From contig NZ_CP020104.1 in NCBI RefSeq assembly GCF_002056795.1, positions 4,535,501 through 4,599,500 on the forward strand: a DNA stretch of 64,000 bases, in the 5' to 3' direction. Positions 35,103 to 43,443 of the stretch are shown here, piece after piece. This DNA comes from Spirosoma aerolatum (GTDB lineage: Bacteria; Bacteroidota; Bacteroidia; Cytophagales; Spirosomataceae). Each line of letters begins with the position of its first letter. The first letter of the stretch is position 1. Below the pieces are notes generated by a model. The model was not told the origin of the DNA. It made no database searches and was given only the letters and a program-made list of their open reading frames with translations. The position numbers were made by a program, and so were the translations under genes.

Positions 35103-36266
35103 TTATTTTACCAATTCTTTCTGGTACAGCCCTACCAGCGTATCGACAGCATAATCAATCTCGTCGGTAGTATTGTACTTGCCGAACGAAAATCGGACGT
35201 AGCCGCGATCAGGGTCCAGGCCGGGTAAAGCCGCCAGCACATGCGATCCGACATTGGAACCACTCGAACAGGCAGATCCACCTGACGCGGAAATGCGGGC
35301 AATATCCAGACTAAACAAAAGCATATCGCTGATGTCTGATGCCGGTAAACTAACGTTCAGCACGGTATACAAACTATTGTCGACATCGTCCGAATCACCA
35401 TTAAACAGAACATCGGGCATTTGGGCACGCAACCGCTCAATCATTCGGCTTTTCAAGGCCGTAATATATTGCTTATGTGCATCCATATCTCGATAGGCAA
35501 TCTCCAGCGCTTTGGCCAGACCTACAATCCCATAGACGTTCTCTGTACCACCTCGCATATTGCGCTCCTGCGCTCCCCCGTACACAAACGGATGAATTTT
35601 GACCCGGTCGGCGTTTACATACAGAAACCCAACCCCTTTAGGGCCGTGAAATTTATGACCGGCTCCAACGATGAAATCGACAGGTAATTGTTGAAGATCA
35701 TGCCGGAAGTGGCCCATGGTCTGTACCGTATCGGAATGAAAAATAGCGTCGTATTGCCGACACAACTCCCCTACCCGATTCAGATTTAACAGGTTGCCGA
35801 TCTCGTTGTTGCCATGCATCAGCGACACCAGCGAGCGGCTGTTCGTCCGGAGTAGTTCTTCCAGATGATCCAGATCGATATGTCCTTTGGCGTCGATATT
35901 GACCAGACTAAGCTGAATCGTTCCCTGTTCGGCCAGATGCTGCAACGTATGCAAAACGGCATGGTGCTCCAGGGGCGAGGTGATGGCGTGTTTCAGACTA
36001 TAGGTTTCGATACTGCTCCGAATGGCCGTGTTATCGGCTTCGGTACCACCTGATGTAAAGAAAATTTCGGCAGGCGATGTGTTCAATAAAGATGCTACTG
36101 TTTTACGCGCTTTTTCGATAGCCGTCCGTACGGTACGTCCGTGGCTATGAATAGACGACGGATTGCCAAAATGCTCTGTCATTAGGGGCATCATGGCCTC
36201 AAGCACTTCAGGATCAAGTCGGGTGGTAGCAGCATTATCTAAATAAACGGCAGCGTTTGGTGTCAT
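35103..36266 (-). CDS. Cysteine desulfurase (NifS/IscS family)
   Basis: A 387-residue fold-type I PLP enzyme, starting at the ATG at 36266 (MTPNAAVYLDNAATT). An in-frame TTG at 36293 lies inside the -7 promoter box and is rejected. PLP lysine is Lys205 in GAGHKFHGPKG; the catalytic Cys333 is in the long-loop motif GGSACSSGS, typical of the NifS/IscS type. It releases sulfur from cysteine for Fe-S clusters or thiolated tRNA. No iscU or tRNA-thiolation gene is adjacent. Confidence 0.92.
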   Translation of the reverse strand: MTPNAAVYLDNAATTRLDPEVLEAMMPLMTEHFGNPSSIHSHGRTVRTAIEKARKTVASLLNTSPAEIFFTSGGTEADNTAIRSSIETYSLKHAITSPLEHHAVLHTLQHLAEQGTIQLSLVNIDAKGHIDLDHLEELLRTNSRSLVSLMHGNNEIGNLLNLNRVGELCRQYDAIFHSDTVQTMGHFRHDLQQLPVDFIVGAGHKFHGPKGVGFLYVNADRVKIHPFVYGGAQERNMRGGTENVYGIVGLAKALEIAYRDMDAHKQYITALKSRMIERLRAQMPDVLFNGDSDDVDNSLYTVLNVSLPASDISDMLLFSLDIARISASGGSACSSGSNVGSHVLAALPGLDPDRGYVRFSFGKYNTTDEIDYAVDTLVGLYQKELVK

Positions 36267-36290
36267 CGGTAGGCATGTTTGTCGATTCTG

Positions 36291-36298
36291 CAAAGGTA
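36291..36298 (-). promoter_or_regulatory. -7 box of the cysteine desulfurase gene
   Basis: On the minus strand TACCTTTG fits the Bacteroidota TANNTTTG box, predicting a transcript start near 36284, 18 bases before the ATG at 36266. No good -33 TTTG is seen at the expected spacing. A similar TACCTTTG on the plus strand at 36376-36383 may serve the MscS gene. Confidence 0.5.
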
Positions 36299-36417
36299 CG
36301 CGTTTTTAGAGAGGAAAGAATGTAGGATCTAAAGAGTGAATTGTACAGATAAACGCTCTTTGCTCATTCACGCTGTACCTTTGTACTCTTCTGCTATTAC
36401 CACTAGTTGCATACACT

Positions 36418-37281
36418 ATGAATCTTTCACAGGCTGCCGGGCTTATGTACGCCGAATTATCAACCTGGATTCGGACCGCCATCCGCTACATGCCCAAACT
36501 GGCCGTTGCCGTTTTACTGTTACTATTCTTTACCTTTCTATCACGCTGGCTGAGTCGGTGGGTAGTTCGTGGCCTCGACCGGGTCAGCACCAATGTTTCG
36601 CTCATTAATCTTACGGGAGCCGTCATGCGCGTTATTGTCATGGCTACTGGCCTGTTTGTGGCGTTGGGAATTTTAGGACTCGACAAAACCGTAACTTCAT
36701 TACTGGCTGGTGCCGGGGTTATCGCACTGGCCATTGGGTTCGCCTTTCAGGACCTGACCACCAATTTTATATCAGGCGCGATGATTGCGCTGGCCCGACC
36801 TATTCAGGTGGGTGACAAAGTCGAAACAAATGGGTATACAGGTAAAGTGCTCGACATTAAGTTACGTTCCATCGTCATTGACAATGGCGAAGGCCAAACC
36901 GTCGAAATACCAAGTAAGGATGTTTTCCAGAAACCTATCACCAATTTTTCGCGAATGGGGCAACGGCGCATTGAGGTAGTAGCGGGAATTTCGTACCTCG
37001 ATGACATGGCGAAAGCCAAACAACTGGCTCAGGCTGCCGTTTCGGCTCTTCCGTACGTGCTGCCATCACATCCGGTCGAGTTGCATTACCGTCAGTTTAC
37101 CGACGCCAACGTTCAGTTTGTGCTCTTGTTCTGGATTAACCCGGCTGTCACAAACGCGCAAACAGCCTTAAGTGAAGCCATGATGGCTATTAAGCGTACG
37201 TTCGACAACAATCAGATTCTAATCGTATTTGCAGCCCAGACCTTTGACCTGAAGCAGAAGTTAGCACAAACCGGAGCCTGA
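36418..37281 (+). CDS. Small-conductance mechanosensitive channel (MscS family)
   Basis: A 287-residue channel. Three helices lie at about 20-42, 62-85 and 92-115, the third being the Gly/Ala-rich pore helix (LLAGAGVIALAIGFAFQDL, then TTNFISGAMIAL). The beta domain follows (ARPIQVGDKVETNGYTGKV, then GQTVEIPSKDVFQKPITNFSR) and a C-terminal alpha/beta domain. The size matches E. coli MscS (286). It releases osmolytes on hypo-osmotic shock. It stops seven bases before the convergent barrel-protein gene. Confidence 0.93.
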   Translation: MNLSQAAGLMYAELSTWIRTAIRYMPKLAVAVLLLLFFTFLSRWLSRWVVRGLDRVSTNVSLINLTGAVMRVIVMATGLFVALGILGLDKTVTSLLAGAGVIALAIGFAFQDLTTNFISGAMIALARPIQVGDKVETNGYTGKVLDIKLRSIVIDNGEGQTVEIPSKDVFQKPITNFSRMGQRRIEVVAGISYLDDMAKAKQLAQAAVSALPYVLPSHPVELHYRQFTDANVQFVLLFWINPAVTNAQTALSEAMMAIKRTFDNNQILIVFAAQTFDLKQKLAQTGA

Positions 37282-37288
37282 AACCCGT

Positions 37289-38545
37289 TTAAAATACTTC
37301 ACCCAGGTTCAGAAATACGCCCTGTGACCCTCCAATCCCAAAGCCGTAATCGAAGGCAAAATTGAGGTTCGAGTGCTTGTTTACTTTAATACGTAACCCA
37401 ACACCCCAGCCTGGCAGCAACTTTCCGAAATGGGCCGTATTCGGGTAATCACTATAACTCTGCATATTGGCAAAAACCACCCCACCCAGTAAGCCATTGT
37501 TCAGAATGACAGCCCGGTATTCGGTTTCGAAATACAGCAGATTTCGGCCACGAAACCGACCTTGTGTATAGCCACGACCCAAATTGGCATGTGTATCCCA
37601 GCCCGTACTCGGCAAATCCAGATAGGGAGCCTGCCCACCCAGGCTTAACCAGTTTACATTCCAGATTGCCAGAATATGCCTTGAATCGGCTGTCAATGGA
37701 ATATATTTTCGAAAATCAGCCAGTAACGACTGCCAATTCTGATCACTGCCCAATAAACGTAGATTAGGCCGGAACATGATACTGCCGAAAAAGCCGTTCT
37801 GCGGATTGTTTGGGTTCCGTCGGTTCGTGTATTGCAGTGTAAAGGTCGGCCCGGACGACACCGAACGACCTGTATTGCCGTACTGCTGGAAGTCATTATT
37901 CAATTGAGGAGTGCTATTTTCTTCCCGAATCCGCCAGTGATAATCCAGTGCATAGCCAATCCCTGCCGAAAAATTGGGAGCTACCTGCCGCAAAACCGAC
38001 TGATATAATCGCAGATAGGAATACTCCAGATGATCGTCCACATCGGAACGGGAATCATCGCCCAATCCAAAATTATCGGCCGAATAGTTATAGTAGCGCC
38101 AGTCGGTCAGAATATTATAGCGATTGTCTTTGGTCCACAGATTGGCTTCAATAGGAATAATAACCTGCTGATACTGGGTGTATTGGGGTGTTGAATAGAT
38201 AACCGAAACGTTCTGCTGAGGGTCTGCACTGGTAAAGGAAAGGTTTGCATTGAGGCCAACCGCAAAACCCGTTTGCAGGGCGTAGGCTAACTCAGGAAAA
38301 AAAGACGGATGGAAACCTGGCTTTTCACTTTCCGCCGAACGATGGCCTTTCTTGTTGATAAATCCGTAATAGACATCCCAGATATCAGCCGACGAATCAG
38401 GCATCGAAACGATCTGCTGCTTAACGGGCTTAGACGATGTAGAATCTGACTGAGCCGTGGTACTCAGTGATGCCAGCATCCAGAACGCGCTTATACAAAG
38501 TGAACGCAGATAAAAAGGGGACAGGCCGCCAATCGGCTTAAGCAT
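37289..38545 (-). CDS. BamA/TamA-family outer membrane beta-barrel protein
   Basis: A 418-residue protein from the ATG at 38545 (MLKPIGGLSPF); an in-frame GTG at 38569 lies in the loop of an inverted repeat and is less likely. A hydrophobic signal (LRSLCISAFWMLASLSTTAQS) is followed by a 16-strand-type barrel like the Omp85/surface-antigen C-terminal domain, with GRGYTQGRFRGRNLLYFETEYR carrying the Omp85-like RGF-type region and a terminal GGSQGVFLNLGEVF. There are no POTRA domains, so it is a barrel-only member. Function unknown. Confidence 0.82.
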   Translation of the reverse strand: MLKPIGGLSPFYLRSLCISAFWMLASLSTTAQSDSTSSKPVKQQIVSMPDSSADIWDVYYGFINKKGHRSAESEKPGFHPSFFPELAYALQTGFAVGLNANLSFTSADPQQNVSVIYSTPQYTQYQQVIIPIEANLWTKDNRYNILTDWRYYNYSADNFGLGDDSRSDVDDHLEYSYLRLYQSVLRQVAPNFSAGIGYALDYHWRIREENSTPQLNNDFQQYGNTGRSVSSGPTFTLQYTNRRNPNNPQNGFFGSIMFRPNLRLLGSDQNWQSLLADFRKYIPLTADSRHILAIWNVNWLSLGGQAPYLDLPSTGWDTHANLGRGYTQGRFRGRNLLYFETEYRAVILNNGLLGGVVFANMQSYSDYPNTAHFGKLLPGWGVGLRIKVNKHSNLNFAFDYGFGIGGSQGVFLNLGEVF

Positions 38546-38550
38546 ATGAA

Positions 38551-38595
38551 CGAATAGGTTAATCAGCACTGGTAACGTGTTGACTAACCTATTCG
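38551..38595. repeat. 11-bp inverted repeat upstream of the barrel-protein gene
   Basis: CGAATAGGTTA (38551-38561) is the exact reverse complement of TAACCTATTCG (38585-38595). It lies between the thioredoxin-fold gene's stop and the barrel gene's start on the same strand, probably as a terminator or leader hairpin. Confidence 0.65.
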
Positions 38596-38641
38596 CATAA
38601 CATTCCGTTCATTTACGTCTCCCGAAACGTAGGTTGGGCTA

Positions 38642-39379
38642 CTATAAAACCGTCGACAAGACCTGTTTGAGCTTTTCAATACTGGAGGCACCCTGTAGGT
38701 TAGCCACTACTTTTCCATCTTTACCAATCACTACGATGGTCGGTATGGTGGTGATATGGTACTTGTTATGAAAGCCATAGGCGTTCGGAATCGGCTTGAA
38801 GGGAAGTGATTTTCCAATTACTCCCTTCTCCGCCTTTGCCTGTTCACTGTTTAGAACGCCCAGCACAACCGGAGCCGTTTTCGACTGAAAAAGACGCAAC
38901 GCTTCGCTAAAAGCAGCCGCCTGTTTATCATCCCAGACCGATTTATCCAGGCTTACCCAGAAACTTAGCACCACAACATTGCCCAAAAGGTCAGCCGAAC
39001 GGTAGGTATTTCCTTCTACATCGGTCATCACAAAAGGCGCTATCGACTGCCCTGCCTTTGGTTGTTTAGCAGGATCACGATCGCGAAACCGATGTGTTTC
39101 GTGCTCTTCCGGAGTGGCTGATCGCATCGTATACGTAGTCGGTTGGCCGAACTCATCGTAATTGGGCACCAGATGATACGCAAAGGGATCGGCTTTCACC
39201 AGTTCATTATACTCGTTGATGGTCATGCGCTGACCAGTCGCCTGATTCGTGATGGGGGTCGGTTCACTCTGGGGCCTGGCAAGCCGGATCATCTTTTTTT
39301 GAACCCCTACCTGAGCGTGGCAGATTGTGCTTAGTGTTAACAGACTGGCAGCCAGAAGAGTTTGTTTGCAAAGAGACAT
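38642..39379 (-). CDS. Exported thioredoxin-fold protein lacking the CxxC active site
   Basis: A 245-residue protein from the ATG at 39379 (MSLCKQTLLAASLLTLSTIC), with a signal peptide cut near HAQ. Residues about 105-240 fit the AhpC/TSA-TlpA thioredoxin fold: PFVMTDVEGNTYRSADLLGN, VVVLSFWVSLDKSVWDD, and the cis-Pro loop TTIPTIVVIGKDGKVV. The place of the usual WCxxC is taken by WVSLDKS, so no redox cysteines exist. It is probably a binding or chaperone-like protein of the cell envelope. It is followed by the barrel-protein gene on the same strand. Confidence 0.78.
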   Translation of the reverse strand: MSLCKQTLLAASLLTLSTICHAQVGVQKKMIRLARPQSEPTPITNQATGQRMTINEYNELVKADPFAYHLVPNYDEFGQPTTYTMRSATPEEHETHRFRDRDPAKQPKAGQSIAPFVMTDVEGNTYRSADLLGNVVVLSFWVSLDKSVWDDKQAAAFSEALRLFQSKTAPVVLGVLNSEQAKAEKGVIGKSLPFKPIPNAYGFHNKYHITTIPTIVVIGKDGKVVANLQGASSIEKLKQVLSTVL

Positions 39380-39626
39380 ACGTTTCGCAATTGAAGGATG
39401 CTTCATACACCCCTGGCGAATCATCACGATTTACTGATTGCTGATGGTACGGGGGCGTAATTGACAGGCTATCAAAATTCGGGCCACGATATACAAAGAG
39501 TTTACCATCGATTCAAACTCTACTCTTTTATAACTGATCTATCGAAAGGAAACCGTTAAAAGTATATTAAACCATATCCATACAATCATAAATAGCGTTT
39601 TAGGAATACAACTAATCTGCACACTT

Positions 39627-40238
39627 ATGAAACGATGGAGCATTACCGGTTTGCTACTCATATCAATGTGCACCGTCTATGGACAGACGGCCCGCCCAGG
39701 TTCCTATCCATATCCCCATGCCGTCGTCATTCCCCGTACGTCGTCCTATATTGTTCCGATTGTTTATCAGCTTCATGACGGAGTAGGCCGATTAGGGGAT
39801 GGCTCATTGCTACAAGGCCGATTCCTCTACAACAAAGGCACTATGTTTACATTTTACCAGAACGGCCATACCAAAGGCGTCAAAATTCCTTTCTTCCAAT
39901 TTGAAACCTTAACCCTTGCTGGGGCTGATACTTCCGTTCTACCGCGATCTGACTCAACGATGTTTGCGCGGATTAAAAACCGCCTGTATCGGCGGCTGAC
40001 TATCGGAAAAATTGCTCTTTACGATGAGGTCTATGCCATCAATGAGAATAAGGGCAAGCTTGGAGACTACTTGTTTGTTTGGGGAGATAATGGCAAACTC
40101 AAACGCCTGCGAAACCTGGAAGCAATCAATAAATGGTTTTATGACACCTGCCAGCAAAACCACTGGACGAACCCGGATATTTTCCTGAGCAAAACCGAGA
40201 TCATCAAACGGCTGGCCGTGCTGGACCCAACACCTTGA
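39627..40238 (+). CDS. Secreted protein of unknown function
   Basis: A 203-residue protein with a signal peptide (KRWSITGLLLISMCTVYGQT). The mature part is beta-rich at first (VVIPRTSSYIVPIVYQLHDG, LLQGRFLYNKGTMFTFYQNG), then helical with a positively charged segment (RIKNRLYRRL) and a C-terminal Trp/Asn-rich stretch. No domain was recognised. It is followed by a 29-bp perfect hairpin. Confidence 0.65.
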   Translation: MKRWSITGLLLISMCTVYGQTARPGSYPYPHAVVIPRTSSYIVPIVYQLHDGVGRLGDGSLLQGRFLYNKGTMFTFYQNGHTKGVKIPFFQFETLTLAGADTSVLPRSDSTMFARIKNRLYRRLTIGKIALYDEVYAINENKGKLGDYLFVWGDNGKLKRLRNLEAINKWFYDTCQQNHWTNPDIFLSKTEIIKRLAVLDPTP

Positions 40239-40244
40239 TACAAC

Positions 40245-40312
40245 TAGAACGCGGATTTTTAGGATCGTTATAACCTGTGTAAATTATAACGATCCTAAAA
40301 ATCCGCGTTCTA
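40245..40312. terminator. 29-bp perfect inverted repeat, bidirectional terminator
   Basis: Arms 40245-40273 and 40284-40312 are exact reverse complements around a ten-base loop. It lies between the convergent secreted-protein and TPR-protein genes. Confidence 0.9.
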
Positions 40313-40322
40313 TCATAAAGTC

Positions 40323-41726
40323 TTAATCTTTTTTATACTGCTGAATAATCTTGTAGAGGGCTTTCTGTTTTTCCAGTTCCGGGAAAAACTCGAACAATTG
40401 CACATGCGCGTCGTAATCAAGTGATAAGGCCGCTTCCAGTTGGATGAGGGCTTCACGATAATGACCCGCGTGAATCAGATACACCGCTGAGCGATAATAC
40501 AAATCGGCTTCGGCAGGCATATCGTTGATGCCTGACTGGATAATGTCGTTGGCCCGGAGGAAATCGCCCTGATCAAACGGAACCAGTGACCACGTCAGAT
40601 AAACATCCGGGTTTTCTGCATCGACCTCGGCAGCTTTCTCGAACGCTTCGACGCTCGAAATCACATTCCCAACTTTGTATTCAGTCTCAGCAACGGCGAT
40701 ATAATATTCACCGTTCTGATCATTTAGTTTAACCGCCTTTTGCAGGAAGGGTAACGCTTCGTACCATTTACCCGACTCGCTCAGGCAAACACCGACACCA
40801 TACCAGGCTTCATCCCACATGGGGTCGAGTTTTAAAGCTTCCCGGTATTCCTTGATGGCTTCGGGCAACCGATCCTGCTTTTCCAGACTAGCCCCCAGAT
40901 GGCAGTAGGTATCCGCCGTTGGCTCTTCGTATTTAAGGGTCTCCCGGTAGCAGTGCTCGGCCTTTTCGAATAGGCCCAGATTCATGTACGTATTACCCAG
41001 ATTGAAATGAGCCGACGCAAAGTCTTCTTTAATCAGAACGGCATAATCGTAGGCTTCAGCGGCATCGACATAACGGGCCAGTTTACTATAGGCAATGCCC
41101 ATGTTATACCAGGCATTGTACGAATAAGGGTCCGTATCAATTAATTGCTGGTAATAGCTCAGGCTATTCTCCAGTTCGCCGGTCACGTCCAGGCAAAAGG
41201 CCAGTTCATAGAGGGCGTTTTCATTGTTAATGTTAAGCGCGATCGACTTTTTGTACTGCTTGATGGCTTCGTCGTATTTCCCCCAGTTCTGGTAACTCTG
41301 GCCCAACTGAAAGAGGATGTCATCTTTATCCTCAGCCCGGTCGAGTAGTTCTTCCAGTACCTGAATCGACTCTTCGTACCGACCGGCCATGTTGAGGATA
41401 GAACCCTGCATGAACGGCACATCGAGGTCGCCGGGATTAAACAACGAAGCCCGTTCCAGTAACTCCAGCGACTCGTCGAATCGTTGGTAATTAGCCAGAA
41501 TCTGGGCTTTGTCGAGCATCAACTCCAGCGCATAGGGGAAATTCTCCAGACCTGATTCGGCGGCTTTGAACGCCTTGTCTAAATCGCCCTGATTGAGGTA
41601 GTGCTCAACCATTTGCTCATAGACATCCAGATCGAAAAACTGGCTTTGCTGCTGGTCCAGCATCTGCTCAAAACGCCGGATTGATTCTTTTATATCGCCT
41701 TCTCGTTCTTCGAACTCTTGCTCCAT
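40323..41726 (-). CDS. Large TPR protein
   Basis: A 467-residue protein from the ATG at 41726 (MEQEFEEREGDIKESIRRFE); the 15-residue upstream extension is unlikely. It consists of about 12 consecutive tetratricopeptide repeats with typical residues (for example AWYNMGIAYSKLARYVDAAEAY, shown in part, and AHFNLGNTYMNLGLFEKAEHCY). There is no signal peptide or membrane helix, so it is cytosolic. Similar proteins are conserved through Cytophagales. It is probably a scaffold; partner unknown. Confidence 0.85.
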   Translation of the reverse strand: MEQEFEEREGDIKESIRRFEQMLDQQQSQFFDLDVYEQMVEHYLNQGDLDKAFKAAESGLENFPYALELMLDKAQILANYQRFDESLELLERASLFNPGDLDVPFMQGSILNMAGRYEESIQVLEELLDRAEDKDDILFQLGQSYQNWGKYDEAIKQYKKSIALNINNENALYELAFCLDVTGELENSLSYYQQLIDTDPYSYNAWYNMGIAYSKLARYVDAAEAYDYAVLIKEDFASAHFNLGNTYMNLGLFEKAEHCYRETLKYEEPTADTYCHLGASLEKQDRLPEAIKEYREALKLDPMWDEAWYGVGVCLSESGKWYEALPFLQKAVKLNDQNGEYYIAVAETEYKVGNVISSVEAFEKAAEVDAENPDVYLTWSLVPFDQGDFLRANDIIQSGINDMPAEADLYYRSAVYLIHAGHYREALIQLEAALSLDYDAHVQLFEFFPELEKQKALYKIIQQYKKD

Positions 41727-41760
41727 GTATAGATAATTTACAACCGGGCAGCCGGTTCTG

Positions 41761-41826
41761 GTACGATTCACGAGTTACGGTTCATACCTCACGATAGCAT
41801 CATGATGTATAAATCGTACACCGTAA
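41761..41826. repeat. Degenerate ACCGTAA-word inverted repeat
   Basis: GTACGATT (41761-41768) faces AATCGTAC (41812-41819), and TTACGGT (41775-41781) faces ACCGTAA (41820-41826). The words match those of the elements at 4714-4795 and 44571-44652. It lies upstream of the TPR gene. Confidence 0.45.
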
Positions 41827-41921
41827 ATCAGGATAGGGGCCGCATCAATCAGTGCGATTTATCCTTTGGCAGTGAAATATATACCCAAAAAAGCGAAACT
41901 GCAACCCCCCAACCGAGAAAA

Positions 41922-42962
41922 TTAACGACTCATCGGGAGCGTGTTAAAGGCAGTTGCCACCCGCTTCAACGTATCACTTAAAGGCCTGTATTGAAAACGA
42001 AGCACTTGCTCAATTTTCCGGCCATCGTACTGGTAATGCGAACTCGCCGACCGCGCCGTTTCGCGGGTGATCAGCGGATTTTTACCCGTTAGCCACGCCC
42101 GAACAGCCTCCAGAGGCCAGAGCAAGCGTGTCAACGAAGTGGGTACCCGCACCTTTGGCGGACGTTTGCCCAGCACGGCGGCTATCTGTTCTAACAACGA
42201 ACGGTACGAAATGGTGCCTGCATTCAGAATGAAGCGTTCGGCGCTAATGTCGGACTGCATCAATTGAACTAATGAATCAGCTACATCAAGCACATCGACA
42301 TAGTTCACCAGACCAGCCGGGTAAAACGGTTTTTCGTCGTACACATACTTGATAAGCTGCAAACTGCTCCGACGCCAGTCGCCAACACCAAGCACAATGG
42401 ACGGATTCACCATGACTGCATTTAACCCTTCGGCTACTCCCCGCCAAACCTCCAGTTCGGCCCGGTATTTTGTTTTGGCATACACGGAATTATTCGGTGA
42501 GTCTTCCCACTTCTGACTCTCATTGATCTGGAAAGGCGTCTGCGAATCGTCGTTATGCGCTATTGGCCGCCCGACTGCCGCCACCGAACTAACGTAGCCA
42601 AGTTTCCGAACGCCCGCTTTCAGGCATACATTCACCACATTGGCCGTTCCCTCCACGTTGATCCGCTCCATCTGGTCCCGGTCTTTCGGAACAAACGAGA
42701 CGATGGCTGCCGCATGTATCACATCTAAACTACCGGATTCAGGACCCGACAGAATAGCCGCTTCCAGCGACGGAATATCCAGCACATCGCCTTCGTGCCA
42801 GGTAAGTTGTTCGGCCACATCGGCCAGCATGCCATACCCACTCGATGGCCGATACAATACCGAAACCGGATGTCCATCGGCTAGATACCGCCGAACAATG
42901 TGCGAGCCAATAAAACCCGTAGCACCGGTAACAAAAACAGGATTACGTAACGATGAAGTCAT
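41922..42962 (-). CDS. NAD-dependent epimerase/dehydratase (dihydroflavonol-reductase-like SDR)
   Basis: A 346-residue extended short-chain dehydrogenase. The Rossmann motif GATGFIGSHIV is at about 13-23, the catalytic YAKTK (Tyr-x-x-x-Lys) at about 163-167, and the Ser lies in VSSVAAVG. It resembles the HpnA/dihydroflavonol-4-reductase-like group; the substrate is unknown. Its start overlaps the 3' end of the TOPRIM-like gene by 20 bases, so it is read from the same transcript as the AAA-TOPRIM pair, though its function may be unrelated. Confidence 0.85.
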   Translation of the reverse strand: MTSSLRNPVFVTGATGFIGSHIVRRYLADGHPVSVLYRPSSGYGMLADVAEQLTWHEGDVLDIPSLEAAILSGPESGSLDVIHAAAIVSFVPKDRDQMERINVEGTANVVNVCLKAGVRKLGYVSSVAAVGRPIAHNDDSQTPFQINESQKWEDSPNNSVYAKTKYRAELEVWRGVAEGLNAVMVNPSIVLGVGDWRRSSLQLIKYVYDEKPFYPAGLVNYVDVLDVADSLVQLMQSDISAERFILNAGTISYRSLLEQIAAVLGKRPPKVRVPTSLTRLLWPLEAVRAWLTGKNPLITRETARSASSHYQYDGRKIEQVLRFQYRPLSDTLKRVATAFNTLPMSR

Positions 42963-43443
42963 TCAGGATGCGTTCAAGTGTCAGAAAGCCAGGCGCCTTT
43001 AGCGCGTGAAGGTCCGTAAGAAGTTGGAGGTAGTTAGGATCGGCTTCGATAGATTGACTTTTCAACTTCGCTCCCAACTGCTTAATATTGGTACTAAATC
43101 CATAATCAGTTACCTGAATGTGTACTTGAACGGCATTCCAAAGCAGAAAGGTTTCAATAGCTTTGTCAATGATAATCAAGTATTGGTTTGACCCAGTTTT
43201 CTGCTTTAAACAAACTTTGTTTTCTTCTTCTAATGGCTCAAAAGCCTGCAAATATCTTGGTTTGTGCTTATCATTATCCACAATTCCCAACAAAAGAGTA
43301 GCGTCTGATTTTGCATTTTCCAGCGACTTTGACACTTCATTTATTCCAGCGGAATGCTCAATTAGCTGGCTATTCTGAACAAAATAATTGATGAGTGTAG
43401 TATCGGCATGACATTCGGGATACAGACGAATTCGCTCAGGCAT
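42943..43443 (-). CDS. TOPRIM-like small protein paired with the AAA ATPase
   Basis: A 166-residue protein (start ATG at 43443; the earlier in-frame ATG at 43452 adds three residues). N-terminal LYPECHADTTLINYF (Glu10) resembles the E-x-x-x-D/E TOPRIM start; LLLGIVDNDKHKP carries a D-x-D (Asp56, Asp58); IIIDKAIETFL carries Glu97. These are the positions of metal-binding acidic residues in TOPRIM/RloB-type nucleases, but overall similarity is weak. It overlaps the ATPase gene by eight bases. Coding DNA is more AT-rich than the neighbours, a sign of recent acquisition. Confidence 0.62.
   Translation of the reverse strand: MPERIRLYPECHADTTLINYFVQNSQLIEHSAGINEVSKSLENAKSDATLLLGIVDNDKHKPRYLQAFEPLEEENKVCLKQKTGSNQYLIIIDKAIETFLLWNAVQVHIQVTDYGFSTNIKQLGAKLKSQSIEADPNYLQLLTDLHALKAPGFLTLERILNDFIVT

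Noticed and set aside
36336..36608. 90-residue frame before and in the MscS gene
   Set aside because: It overlaps MscS in another frame and lacks any family feature.
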